Shown here: in pieces, positions 10,927 through 25,045 of the stretch
Layout: the number at the start of each line of letters is the position of its first letter
How positions within the stretch are numbered: position 1 is the first letter of the stretch
Assembly: GCA_023974075.1 (NCBI GenBank)
Contig: CM043788.1
Coordinates: 23,851,912 to 23,915,911, forward strand
Source of the DNA: Chaenocephalus aceratus
Taxonomy: Eukaryota; Chordata; Actinopteri; Perciformes; Channichthyidae
Reading direction: 5' to 3'
Length of the DNA stretch: 64,000 nt
Program-made: the position numbers and the translations under genes
Notes under the pieces: generated by a model
Seen by the model: the letters and a program-made list of their open reading frames with translations, nothing else
What the model was told of the DNA's origin: nothing
Database searches by the model: none

Positions 10927-13091
10927 GCAGCCCTGGGGGGGGCACCTACATTGGTTGTGATGGCAGATGACAGGGTTTTGTTAACCTTCACAAGTTGCTC
11001 TCTACTGGTGAGGAAAGCAGCATACCAGTAAATCAGGTATGGATTTACTTCCATTTTGGCCATTTTTGACACCAAGATGTCTGCTTGTATTGTGTTGAAT
11101 GCTGATGAGAAGTCTAGGAAGAGGGCTCTTGCATAAGTGTTACGTTTGTCTAAATGTTTAGTGATGATGTGAACCAAAGTGGCCACAGCATCTTCCGTAC
11201 CGCACCCTTGTTTATAGGCAAATTGGTATGGATCAAGTTTGTCTTGTGTTGTACTGATAAGGAATCGGAGCAGAATTCTTTCTAGTGATTTCATAATCAC
11301 TGATGTGAGGGCTATTGGTCTGTAGTCCTTATGTTCTTTTGGGCATGGAATTTTGGGCAGCGGTTTGATGTGGGAAGTTTTCCATGACAGAGGGATGGTG
11401 TGCGTGTCAATGGAAGCCTGAAAGATGGGTTGCCACACAGGAGCCAGCTCAGTAGCAACGTTTTTCAGCAGAAAACCGCTGCACCCATCTGGCCCAGCCG
11501 CTTTCTTGGTGTTAGTGCACTGAAATGTTTTTCTGACCTCTTCGACACTGATGGTAATTGTGTCAGAGGAAGTAGGTATTATGGTTTCGAGCATTTCAGT
11601 GCACTTTGCAGAATTATCCAGTGACTCGAAACGGGTAAAGAACGTGTTTAGTTCGTTAGCAAAACAAAATTCATTTTCTGTCACAATGGGTTTAGCTGAG
11701 GGTGACATTCCTGTCATGGTTTTCATGGTGTCCCATACTTTTTTGTGGTTTTTGGCTTTAAAAGCATTTTCCAAAAGCTCTCTGTGTGCCAGTTTTGATT
11801 CCCTCAATTTGACTTTCAGTTCTTGCTCTGTCTGTTTAAGTGCTCCATAGTCTTTGTTTTTGAAAGCTATTTTCCTGGTATTTATAACGGTTTTAATGTC
11901 CTTGGTCACATAAGATTTATTATTTGGATAGATTTGTATTTCTTTAGTGGGAACAACTAATTCTACACAGAAGTTGATATAGTCATTGGTAACAGTAGTT
12001 ATTTCATCTAGTGAACCTTCCTGAAAAATGTCCCAATCTGTCAAATCAAAACAGGCTTTCAACTGTTCCCTACTTTCATTTGTCCATGTCCTTATTACTT
12101 TTTTTTCCGGTTTACTTCTCTTCAGTTTGGTCTTATACACTGGTATCATATTCACACCATTATGATCAGAGTTCAGTATTGGTGGTCTACATTTAGTCAC
12201 ATAGGCTCCTTTAACATTAACAAAGCATTTGTCCAGGATATTGTCTTTTCTGGTGTGATCCTTAACATACTGTTCGAACCCAGGTAACACAGTCTCCAGG
12301 CGACATTGGTTCATGTCCCCGAGCACTATTGCCGGTGCATCGGGGTGGCTGAGTTGCAGCTCATGGACACAGTCAGCGATGGAGCCTGCCGCCAGTGACG
12401 CTCTGCCGCTAGGAGGCACGTAAACAACAAACCGCAAAATACACCCGAATTCTCTAGGCAGATAAAAGGGTCTTAACGTCATACCGAGAATTTCTACGTT
12501 GGGATCACAGGTTTTACATTTTACTGAGTATGATCGGCACCACAGATCATTAATATACACACAAATACCGCCTCCTCTGGTTTTCCCAGAGTTCGCATCC
12601 CTGTCTCGAACAAGGGTGAATCCAGGTACTTCAAAGAGAGATTCAGGCATCGTAGATTGTAGCCAACTTTCCGTGAAACATAGTAAAGAGGCCTCACGAA
12701 ATTCATGACAGTACCTTGTGTATATCCTTAGTGTGTCCACTTTGTTGCTCAATGAGCGCAGATTTGTCAGAATGATGGATGGAAGTGGTGGTCGGCTGAA
12801 TCTCCGCCGTAGGCGATTCCGAACGCCTCCCCTCCTTCCTAGTCTCTTTTTCCTGATGTTTCTAAGAAGCTCCCGCGGGATGTCATCCAGTAACGAAGAA
12901 CACGGGTGGCTTGGTGTGTTCGTAGCAGGCCGATTGCATTGTAGCTCCAGCATAGCCTCGCGGCTGGAGCAGCGTATAGGCCGGGGCTCCTCGCCATACC
13001 TGTTCGTGTTGTGGCTCAGGTGTGTTTTAAAAAGTTGTATGGCCAGACAAGGTCCGCAGAAGGCAAAAATAATCCACAGGATCAAAAGCAT
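10923..13091 (-). pseudogene. LINE endonuclease and reverse transcriptase, first part
   Basis: A 722-codon frame. Residues 1-25 are hydrophobic. Residues about 105-330 form an apurinic-type endonuclease, with LTNLRSLSNKVD, CFTESWL, RGGGICVYI, VLGDMN and the terminal SDHNGV box. RT motifs begin at about residue 545: KKAAGPDGCSG, LPKIPCPKEHKDYRPIALTS, AYKQGCGTEDAV and FLDFSSAFNTI. The frame fails at a run of eight C on the minus strand within GAPQGC (about 10925-10936). Two extra bases there turn the conserved GCVSS into a stop, so the YSDD part is in another frame. The group resembles Rex1/CR1-type LINEs; the exact clade is not certain. Confidence 0.85.
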
Positions 13092-13239
13092 GGTCTCTCA
13101 AAAATGATGTTGCATACAGACAAACAAACGTTTAGACAATAATTAGCCCAAAACAAACAAAAAAAACACAAGACGGACGGAGCATACTGAGACGCGGTGC
13201 GCAGCCGAGCAGCGCACCTGATGAACACTCAGGAGAGTA

Positions 13240-13823
13240 TACCTCATTCACACCAACGCAACTCCGGTTCAAGCTCCGTGCTAGAGCTTTTCAGGTTCAG
13301 AACCGGCTCTTCGGTTTAGCTCCGGCTCTTTTCACACTGCCCAGAGTCCGACTGGTGCTGCGTCATTGCGTCATCGTTTGCGTCATGACGTAACCGTTTG
13401 CGTGCCTGCTTCATAAAGCCAAACCGCGCGGAAACCCCTCACAGCTCACACCGACAACAACAACAATGGCCGATTGTGCTCCAGCTTCCTCTGTACCTCT
13501 TCGGAAGACCAGATTCCCAGTAGGTAGCTGGTCTCTTCAGTGGACCACTGCTGCTTGTTAAGTTTCTCCATCGTTGTGTACAAGCTGGATAAAACGCGGG
13601 CTTCTTGTTGTTGTTCAGGAGTTGATCCCGCCCCTGCCCCCGCCTCGACGTAAGCGTGACGTATGCGGTACTTTTGCTCTAGCCGGACGATTTTTTGGTG
13701 CTTGAAACTAACCGGATTCCGGAGCTAAGAGGCTGCTCCGCTGCGGTGTGAACAGGAACACCCGGTGCTTTTCAAGCTCCAGCTCCGAACCGGCCCTGAA
13801 ACACTGTTGGTGTGAATGAGGTA
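13240..13823. mobile_element. TIR DNA transposon derivative with Myb/SANT-like start
   Basis: The ends are perfect inverted repeats, TACCTCATTCACACCAA and TTGGTGTGAATGAGGTA. They are consistent with a TA target duplication (13240-13241 and 13822-13823). On the minus strand an ATG at 13571 opens MEKLNKQQWSTEETSYLLGI, followed by WSSEEVQ. This is the beginning of a Myb/SANT-like DNA-binding domain of the type carried by PIF/Harbinger-group elements (family knowledge). It is cut off after about 35 codons. The element lies exactly between the 5' end of the LINE and the resumed 33-bp array. Confidence 0.72.
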
Positions 13824-13832
13824 AGAGAGAGT

Positions 13833-14070
13833 ATCCTGACCTTCTACAGGAGCACCATAGAGAGGATCCTGACCTTCTACAGGAGCACCATAGAGAGGAT
13901 CCTGACCTTCTACAGGAGCACCAGAGAGAGTATCCTGACCTTCTACAGGAGCACCATAGAGAGGATCCTGACCGGCTACATCACGGCCTGGTATGTTAAG
14001 ACCCTCAACCGTAAGACTCTACAGAGGGTGGTGAAAACTGCACAGCACATGTGCACAGGACGTAGCTTAA
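13833..14070 (+). repeat. 33-bp minisatellite (right part) and LINE RT tail
   Basis: Four to five further copies of the 33-bp unit end at about 13968. They run into ERILTGYITAWYVKTLNRKT, followed by LQRVVKTAQH, the expected continuation of the CR1/Rex1-group reverse transcriptase C-terminus. Together with 9129-9285 this shows that the array expanded inside the LINE gene. Confidence 0.82.
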
Positions 14071-15373
14071 AGTAGATTCGTTTTCTGGCTTATGGTTGGA
14101 GTAAATATTATAAATATATAAAATTGGGCTCTAGGAATGACAAACAATAAATTATTAAAATAATGTAAAGAGTAGTAATTTTACCCTCCAGCAGGTGACT
14201 AGTGCACCGCCCTCCAGATAAAGTTAAACGGAAGGAAGAGTGACTACTCTATAGTGCGCCTGGATGCCAAACTTGAGTCACCTTTTCACATTAAAAATGC
14301 ACTGAAATTCATAAAAAGAAACCTGAAACTGATAAAAAATGAGATTCTATCTTTATCCCCATCACTTTTTACCAAGAAGGAGTACTCTACCTTAACCTGG
14401 AAGTATGTCAACACGTTTTCAGTAAACGTCATCTCTATACAGGGACTTCCCTGTGCTCATGTTGCAACTGTCACGTCTCATGCCCCATGGCCTCGAGCCA
14501 TTTCCTGCACGCTGCTGAAGCAACATCCCTGAAAACCTCCACCCTGATCTAACTCACCCCAACGCTCAAAGTGCCCTGATGAGGGACGATGATTAAGCAC
14601 CAGTCAATTAATGTACACAGACAAACAGCCACCAACAGATTAGCCAGCAGTGAGTGCAGTGAAACCAAAACAACTCTATTTCCACTCAGCGGCAGGGGAA
14701 GGCATGCAGGGCGATATGGTGTGGCAGTGGCAGCGTGCCATGTCGAGTGCCTACGTGCCATCTAGCCACTCTCTGTCTGTTAGTACAGCAGGCCGACACA
14801 CTGTTCTCTGTCCTTACCCTACTTGCTGCCCTTCCCAGGGACGCGCACGCATCCATGCACACGCGTGCGTGGATGCACGTGCGTCCCTGGGAAGGGCAGC
14901 AAATAGGGTAAGGACAGAGAACAGTGTGTCGGCCTGCTGTTCACACGACACCGCTCGACCCGCTGGAAACGCTGTAGTACATATGCCGGGCCTGTAAGTG
15001 GCTCTGCTGCCGCCACAAAATACACCAAAAGCAGCAAAGAAGACCCCAGAGCATTGTTGCTGTCACTACCCGATCTGCAGCTCTGCCCGATCTGCAGTGC
15101 GCATGTGCGAGATGGTCCGCCATATTGGACAACTCCGGACGGCAACCCAAGTAGGACACTTGACAGTGGCTTTTGGCAAAACACAAAAAGAAAACTCGAG
15201 AGAGATGAGTTATTGTTATTACAACGTGACTTCACTATTATTTAACAACTCTTTTTATTGGGTTCTTTTATTTGGGGTTAAGTACATTGTCAGAATAAGT
15301 GAGAAATGGATTTAACTTCTGTTAGACAGCTATCATACTGAATAAATATTTACTGTGAATGTATGCAAAAATG
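14071..15373. other. Unannotated DNA containing a long palindrome
   Basis: No gene is supported. A 92-codon plus-strand frame at 14254-14532 has no recognisable features. The only notable structure is the inverted repeat at 14785-14940. Confidence 0.5.
14785..14940. repeat. 156-bp near-perfect palindrome (hairpin)
   Basis: The left arm (about 14785-14860) and right arm (about 14866-14940) are reverse complements with only a few mismatches. The arms include ACAGCAGGCCGACACACTGT and CCCTTCCCAGGGACG, and the tip is ACGCG with nearly no loop. A transcript from either strand would fold into a 70+ bp stem. Confidence 0.9.
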
Positions 15374-16667
15374 CAGGGCTCGACATTAAGGACTGCCCGA
15401 TGGCCCGGGGCCATCTAGTATTTAGCTCGGGCAATGAAGCCTCACTTGCTGGTTGCCCGATCGGGCAATCTATTATGCCAGTATCATGCAGCTCGCGGAT
15501 CCAGTAATGAGTGACCCGACAGTAAAACTAAACATATCTATAATTAGTTTAGGTAGTTTGAGAGGTAATTAAAATAGCTACGTGTGATATTCAGGGCTCG
15601 AGCTTAAGGACGTCCCGTCGTCGAAAAAAATAGTGTCGGGGAGGATAAAAAATAATTTTGGGACGAATTTGGGACGAGAGTTAAAATAAAAATACCCTGC
15701 TAACTCTATTACAAACGGCGATGAAAATTAAAACGACTGCACGTTTTGTGTAGCACACAGTTATTAAACCTCCTTGTCAACATAAACACACGCACAAAAC
15801 ATTTAGAAACCCGCGAAATACACACATGTAGCTACAGCTGTGCCGCTGGCTGTCAGCCAGCCGCCCAGCTGGCTGTGCCCGCGAATTCCTGGCCCGCAAA
15901 TTTGCGGGTCTAGCTATGTACCGAGTGTGTGTATTTCGCGGGTTGAGTGTCAATGGCATCCCGTGGAGGAATTCTGAAATGTTTTACCGTTACATCACAA
16001 AAACGCACAGCAGAACCAGACCCTGGAGCGCCGGCCTCTTTATTTACTTACTCCTCTTCATCCCCTATGGGTAATAAGGCTGAGATGAGAACTCTCCATC
16101 GTATTTAGTCCTTAGCAATATGCTGCGCCTCTCCCCATGTAGGGATGGGTACCGAGCCCCGGTATTAAACGGGCCCCGGGCCGGAATTATTAAAGAGAGT
16201 GGTAACGTTAAGCTCCGACGTTATCAGACTTTTTATCGGTACTGGAGACATTTAAAAAATATATGTCATATGTATTATTGCTACATACACATTATATCGC
16301 AGTTTTAGTTTCACCAACTACGTTTCTAATATGCAATAAGACTACAACATGCCTCTATGATGTATTTTCGAGCTTTCCAATCCAGATGAGATCTCTCTCT
16401 CTCCCGTCTGTGTGCGAGGGGGCGGGGCCGTTTGTAAAGGTCTCCTGACTGTGTTACAGACAGTCATCCTGGTTAGTGGTTACTCTGGGTTCTGTCTTCA
16501 GGACACAGTGTTGGATTTTTTTGTTAATTGGATGGGACTTCATTGGATTCAATATTAGAGTAATTTTGTGTTTTTTCAGGGCAATCTCTATTGGGCTCAG
16601 GGCCATCTGTAACTTAGCTTAGATGGCCCACAGGGCCATCTCCCAAAATCCTTAATGTCATGCACTG
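15374..16667. mobile_element. hAT-like non-autonomous element
   Basis: The ends are imperfect inverted repeats: CAGGGCTCGACATTAAGGA at 15374 and TCCTTAATGTCATGCACTG ending at 16667. Subterminal GATGGCCC motifs lie on both sides. A second similar start (CAGGGCTCGAGCTTAAGGAC) occurs at about 15594, indicating an inserted or duplicated relative. A hAT-like TAGGGATGGGTACCGA start lies at 16139 without a matching end. No transposase was seen. A clean 8-bp target duplication could not be read. Confidence 0.55.
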
Positions 16668-18951
16668 AAATGTATGGCATATAGCTGTCTAACACAAGCT
16701 GATCTCTGAGCAGGAGACGTGGGGAGAGGGAGGCGGGGCTATTTCATCGTTATCAGAAAATGATCGTATAGAGGCGTACAGACGGATCCGTTTGACCCCC
16801 CAGAACTTTTCGCTTGCAAATCTATCCACCTTGGGACCCGTTATCGTTTGCGGGGTCCGATTATATCGTTTTATACGGCCTTGTGTAAACGAAAGGGCTA
16901 TACGCAAGAGAAACTATGCGGATACAACCCGTTTCATCCTTGTGTAAACGGGGTCTAAGTGCTGGGCACTAAGTGGTGGGCACTAAGTACGGCAAAGTAC
17001 TTGGTGTGAAAGCGGCTATTCAACCTGGACCATCCTATGATCCCAAACCCAATCTAGAGAGAACCCCTGTTACAAGCCCCCTCTGAAATTCAAGTTCTCC
17101 CCTCCAGCCTCAGACAGGGGTGGAAAAGATGAGCTCATCCCTCTGATACTGGCCCAGTCTGGTCTGTGGTCTCCCTAATGATCTCCAGGATGTCAACACC
17201 GGTCCAATAAATCCCTCTTACTCACACCAATTACCATTTCCACACAGGGCCCAAGCCTAAATAAACAGAGGCCAAACTAGCTATACAATCAGTTTATATT
17301 TATAAACAGTGGAGAGGTTTAAATTAGGCCGCTCCCAAGAGTACCGGCCTTTGCTTGGACAGCATGGCTGAGATGACAGAATGGAGCCACATGAACTCAC
17401 TGCAGGGAGTTGCAAAGTATTTAAAAGACAACACAAATAGCAAAGACATGAGACAGACACTCCCTAAAAGCTTATTAGATAATACAAGGGGACATTTAAA
17501 AATAAAAATGTTTTTTTTTTTTATTTGAAGGATGGGCTCCGTTTAACCAGAAAATGCCCCCTATACAGATGATGTTGAACTAAATGACTGTTCTGCCTGA
17601 AGCTAAGGTTGGAACAGAAAACCCCATAAGTTACGGATAAAGAAAAAAGAGAAAAACTTGCCTAAGCTTGCTTACTGGCTCATTCAGTGTCGGCTGGACA
17701 CCCACAACAAGGTTGCCAATATGTTATGTGTGTGTGTACGTGTGTGCTGTGACGCGCCGGTAGGAGCCCTCCCAATGACGCATTTAATAATGAATCCATA
17801 TTTCATGAGTCATCCTAAAATAGAGTGTATATTTTTAAGAACTGCTCTATCCTACAGTAGTGAGAAGAATGAACCTGCATCTGACATACTATAGTAGATC
17901 ATGAGGAAGTCTTGAGGCATAATATAAAAGATAAAGGTTTTAAAGATGACTGGTAATCATGGCTCCCCAGCTCCCCCTCTCTTAAGAGGCATTTTAATAC
18001 ATGTAGGTTAAAGAAACCAAGTAGGACTTGCACTACCCTATTTTTGTATTGAATCTTAAGTAATATGATTTTATTACACCACTATATGCATAGAAATCCA
18101 AAAGGTAAACTATTCCTGCATTCAGAAGACTTGGATGAGGATTTGCATGCCTTTCACATCCAACATCATAGTACTTTGACAGGGCATATATATTAAAACG
18201 TCACATATCTTTGTCAGTGAATTAGTATTAGCTAATCGTTAGTACTAAGTACAAAGTTAATCTTTGCATGTTAATGTTAATAAAACAATTCCGCCTCTTT
18301 TTAGAATCAATACAGTATCCCAAAACACAATATGATACTGTATTAGATCTTTCCTAAACCTTTACTTGGTAGTGTTGACTGAAATGTGTCCTTCTGGTCT
18401 GTGCTATGTACAAGTGTACTGAGGGATGTCCTGTGGACCCACTTGGGAATCAACAACTTTATTAATGTGTATGGGTGTGCTCACAAATGCACCACAAACA
18501 AAATATTTGAACTGACATATCAAAGGCCTGCTCACCATGCTTTAGCTGACACTCTTCCAGGATGCAGCAGGAGATATAGGCTACAAAAAATCATCAAAAC
18601 CAACGCCCCATACGCATACATGCTGAAGCACTTCTACCCAGAAGGCACAGCATGCCTTGCATTCAATTACTCACCGCTTTACCATTTGTTTCACACCATC
18701 TTCTCAGTGTCAAATAATAAATCAAATCTATTTTCCTCACAAAAGGCTGCAGCTCACCCACACACACGGAGCTCACCCAAAGCAGTCACTTCCGGTGGAC
18801 TCTCTGCGTTAAATTCAGCAACTTTCATAATGCCGAAACACAGACACCTACTACCCAACACCTCTAGTAATAACGCTTTTATACCCTGTCATATATACGT
18901 TTTATTTTTGTAATACCACAAACTTTAATGTGAAAAATCAAATTTTGTTAC
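16668..18951. other. Unannotated repeat-derived DNA
   Basis: Region 16690-17020 looks like a decayed DNA transposon (GTTTACACAAGG-type motifs repeated in both orientations), without clear ends. The rest is AT-rich with no supported gene. A 175-codon plus-strand frame at 18386-18913 has no family features. Confidence 0.4.
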
Positions 18952-19047
18952 CTGATGATTAATGAAATTCTTGTCCCAAGATGGTCTGCCCTTTTCCTTC
19001 ACGTCTGTATAGCCAGTTTATTTTTCACAGCAATGTCCATTTGTGAC
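18952..19047 (-). other. Candidate noncoding exon (96 bp), minus strand
   Basis: On the minus strand a strong acceptor (TTTTTTGTGTGTTTTCCAG) precedes 19047, and a donor (CATCAG then GTAACA) follows 18952. All three frames contain stops, so it would be a 5' UTR or lncRNA exon. It lies downstream of the candidate promoter and exon at 21566-21690 in the same orientation. Inference only. Confidence 0.35.
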
Positions 19048-21565
19048 CTGGAAAACACACAAAAAAGCATGAATAAATGAAACCCTTAATAATCATCTTC
19101 CTGGTACCCAAATAGATCCTAGAAATGTATTTGAAAGTACATCTTAACATTGATTGTTCAGATACTTTGCAGACTTGCCAAATGTGAAAACTTGTTAAAA
19201 ATATTTTTTATATAAAAAATAAATATTAATAACTTTGCTTTAGAATTAAAAACAGAAATGTTCAGATCATTCACAAACATAGATGATGGTTTTGCTCCAA
19301 ATGGTGTTTATGTTGGTGTCTTCCTAACCAGGCAGACAGATCTGATTTACTGAATTTCTCAGGAAATCCTTGCTCCTCCGCACTAGCTCATACTGTGAGG
19401 CTTCCCCCAGGAAAAAATCCAAAAGCAGCATGAATGAGTCACCATGTCTCAGTAATAACACTTTCTATATCTAACCATGTGAGTCGGCTGAGGGAGAGTT
19501 CCTACCTCTTTATATTTTTATATTCGATCAAAAAGTAGAGATTCATTCCATGGGGACAATTACACTCAATGCCTCGTGAATGTCCCTGAAAAATGTTCTC
19601 ATTACTTTACTGGCATACCCTTTTTTTTTGTAAAAGTGTCTAATCCATTGGTTTTCACCAAAACCAAATCAAGACATTACTTGGTAGGAGATACATTTTT
19701 TTAAGTTTGAAGCAAATTACCTTATTTTATTTTTTTTTTTTTAGCAGGATTTTGCCAAAAGAGGATTCTTATTCTTCTATATCAATTATTTATCCAAAGT
19801 ATTTTGACTTTTAATGTTTAAACAGGTCTGAAATGTCTGTGCTTGCTGTATGACTCTTCTGAATATGTTTTATAGTGGGTCTAAATGTAAAATAACTTGG
19901 TACAGGAGGTTCTGATTGCTACTTAATTATTTTCCTAATTCATTTTCGTTTTCACAGCTCTACACAGGAAACAGAGTTTAGTCATTTTCCCAGGCTGAAT
20001 TCCCAGGAAAAGTCCACCTAAAACTGAAACCTCATTTCTCCCTCATCACTCTCAGGCTTGGCAATCCCTTCTCTCCCCCACAGCTTTTCCCACATATCAC
20101 ATCACTCTGCTTGAACTCTCACACATGCAGGCCTCTGGGATGCAATAGTTGTCCCAACGCAATACCCCCAAAGCGCAGAGCTACGTCTTACATCTGTACT
20201 TAGCTTTTGTTTAAGACAACTTAAAAATATCTACTACCAATGCCTCAAAGGATAAGACCGCAATATCAGAGCATATTTCTACAAACAAATAATATGGTCA
20301 TATTTTTACTAAGCTGCCAAACATTATGATGCTGTTAGCTTTGCCAATCGAACAAAGTAAATTGAACTGACCACACTTCAGCCAAAACACAATTACTCAG
20401 CTGTTTCAGATGACAAAGCCTATGAGTCTTGTATCCCCTTCTTCTCTCTCTCTACTCCACACCATCTGCAACATTGGTAATAAACTTCAACCAGCTGCTG
20501 AATGGCTGCATTGTGTTTTCAGTATTGTCAAAAGGTTGCATGTTTACAAATGACTAGATTACTTGTGTCTGAGCTTGACTGTCTCATTTAAACCTTGAGG
20601 ACTGACCAGAAAAAAAAATGCTGTAAATCTGTAATCCATAATTGGAAAGAAGGTTCAAAATAACAATCTGTAAGTGTGTTACAAGTAGCCTCCACAACAA
20701 CCATTTGCCTTGAGTTTTTTTTTCTTAATTCGAATATAGGCTTCAGCAACATGTGAACACTTTGTTGAATTTATGGATTGTCAAAAACTAAGGTAAACAT
20801 TTTTGTAAGTACATTTCTATTCTTCCTGGTTTCCCCCAGCTTTTATCCATTATTTCATATAAAAGTGGCAGCAGCAAGTGGCTTACTAGAGATGTTGTGG
20901 TCACTGCCTCTTTCAATTTCATTAATGAGAAAATGATGATAAATGTTGATCCCAGTTACTAATGAAACGTTTATTTAGATCACTTCATGCAAAGGGTCTC
21001 CATGGTTACAGTAGCATTGATTAAGGCCAAAAATACACAGGCCAACTCTTGTTATCTGGCAAACAATTATATTAAAAAAAACAATTGTATGTATGACATA
21101 TAGTATAGGGCTGGACTGGACTTACTTTCAGCATGTACACACATCATTAAAGCTGGCAAATAGTAACAAAAGCCCACTCCTATTCAACATAGGTTTTAAG
21201 ATAAGCTTGCTAACCCTTGAAATATTCAGAGTTCCTCCAGGCTTGTTAATTCTCAAGTATGATTCGAACGATGTTTAGGCCGTAGTGGATCGCTGCTGTT
21301 TACCTGAGCTAGCTAAACACCTGACAGCCAGTAAAATATGTTTCTCGTTTTAAAACATGATAAGCAAAGTATTTGAGATGGAAAACAGCACACAGGTCAA
21401 ATACATTTCCAAATAAATACACTAGCGCAGTCAGCCTCAGTTTGGAGCTGTCATAGTTTTCACAGTTAGCAGTGGAAACTGTTAGCTACACTAATGTTTA
21501 CATTCAATACAGAGCTAGCTAACTATAAGCTCCGGTAATTATCAAGAGAAAAAAACAACACTTAC
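19048..21565. other. AT-rich DNA, possible intron
   Basis: No gene or bounded repeat was seen. It would be the first intron of the minus-strand transcript proposed from 21566-21690 and 18952-19047. Confidence 0.35.
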
Positions 21566-21690
21566 CGCTTATGAACAACTTATTATTTCCTTATTTGCAC
21601 TGTTCGGATGAAACCAACGATAGAACCCTTTTCGAATTTGCGACTGTTTAGTCAAGTCAATGAACATGGACGCCGGAAGTGACATAGCTG
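21566..21690 (-). promoter_or_regulatory. Candidate promoter and first exon of a minus-strand transcript
   Basis: An ETS-type motif (CCGGAAGTGA, 21673-21682) lies beside a likely start region. Minus-strand sequence then reaches a consensus donor (AAGCG then GTAAGTG) at 21566. The exon contains a short upstream-type ORF starting MFIDLTKQ. ETS-containing TATA-less promoters are common for vertebrate housekeeping genes. Downstream coding exons were not found in the window. Confidence 0.35.
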
Positions 21691-22046
21691 TTATCAACCG
21701 TCTTGCTCGTGCATCAGAAAAACCGAACGTTTTCATCGTCATGATAAATCAATGATCTGCTGGTCCGATAATGATTCATACATGTGTTTTTTTTTATATT
21801 TGTGAAAATGTGGTATCCTTCTACAACTAAATGTGCAAGTAGGTGTGTCTGTCTGGCTACCTTAAGTATTTTATAGTTGTATTTGTAGGCTCATAATCCT
21901 TTGTTTGGAAACCTAAAGAAAAATGTTCTTGGAATTGAATGAAGGAAATTGTTTGCATATGGATACAATTATTTAAGACATCTGGAGATATCTAGAAAGA
22001 ACTGTAAATTGTGTAAAATAACCTCAGTCTCATATTGAAACATTAC

Positions 22047-22648
22047 ATTACATTACATTGCATTTAGCTGACGCTTTTATCCAAAGCGACTTACAATAAG
22101 TGCGTTCGACCAACAAAATACAAACTTGAAGAAAACAGAATCATATAAGTACATCAGGCTTCATAGAAGGTGTGTAAGCTATCTGCTGTCCTGATGTCAA
22201 TGGGGAGCTCATTCCACCATTTTGGAGCCAGGATAGCAAACCCACGTGTTTTTGCTGATGGGAACTTGGGTCCCCTTCGCAGCGATGGTGCAACGAGCCG
22301 TTTGGTTGATGCAGAGCGGAGTGCACGTGCTGGGGTGTACGGTTTAACCATGTCCTGGATGTAGGAAGGGCCAGATCCATTCGCAGCATGGTACGCAAGT
22401 ACCATTGTCTTGAAGTGGATTCTAGCAGTTATTGGAAGCCAGTGGAGGGAGCGGAGGAGCGGCGTGGTGTGGGAGAATTTAGGAAGGTTGAAGACCAGGC
22501 GAGCAGCTGCATTCTGGATGAGCTGCAGAGGTCGGATGGCACATGCAGGTAGACCAGCCAGGAGGGAGTTGCAGTAGTCTAGGCGTGAGATGACGAGAGC
22601 CTGGACCAGAACCTGCGTCGCTTTCTGGGTCAGCTGGGGACGCATCCT
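22047..22648 (-). mobile_element. L2-type LINE, 5'-truncated
   Basis: Minus-strand coding at 22154-22645 gives 163 residues of an L2-clade reverse transcriptase C-terminus: VISRLDYCNSLLAGLP, LQLIQNAAARLVFN, LLRSLHWLPITARI, FKTMVLAYHA and, near the end, WWNELPIDIRTADSL. A 3' UTR follows with GTAAGTCGCTTTGGATAAAA on the minus strand. The element ends in ATTAC-type repeats at 22047-22060 on the plus strand. It is truncated before the palm domain. L2 elements move by target-primed reverse transcription; this copy is dead. Confidence 0.88.

Positions 22649-25045
<2,397 letters not shown>

Larger units (their letters stand above)
9970..13239 (-). mobile_element. Non-LTR retrotransposon (LINE) inserted in the minisatellite, minus strand
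   Basis: On the minus strand the element runs from about 13239 to 9970. It ends with a 3' tail of ATCGT repeats (plus strand GATACGATACGATACGATA at 9972-9990), preceded by a GACAATAAAGTC-like sequence. One main ORF with endonuclease and reverse transcriptase occupies 10146-13091, interrupted by frameshifts. No ORF1 was seen. Flanks on both sides are the 33-bp array, except that a TIR element sits at the 5' boundary. The 5' end cannot be placed exactly, and no clean target duplication was seen. Confidence 0.8.

Noticed and set aside
16139..16250. A separate hAT element starting TAGGGATGGGTACCGA
   Set aside because: No matching right terminus or target duplication could be found, so it is mentioned only as a fragment.
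18386..18913. 175-codon plus-strand frame
   Set aside because: Composition and motif content look random, and no homologous family is recalled. It partly overlaps nothing else.
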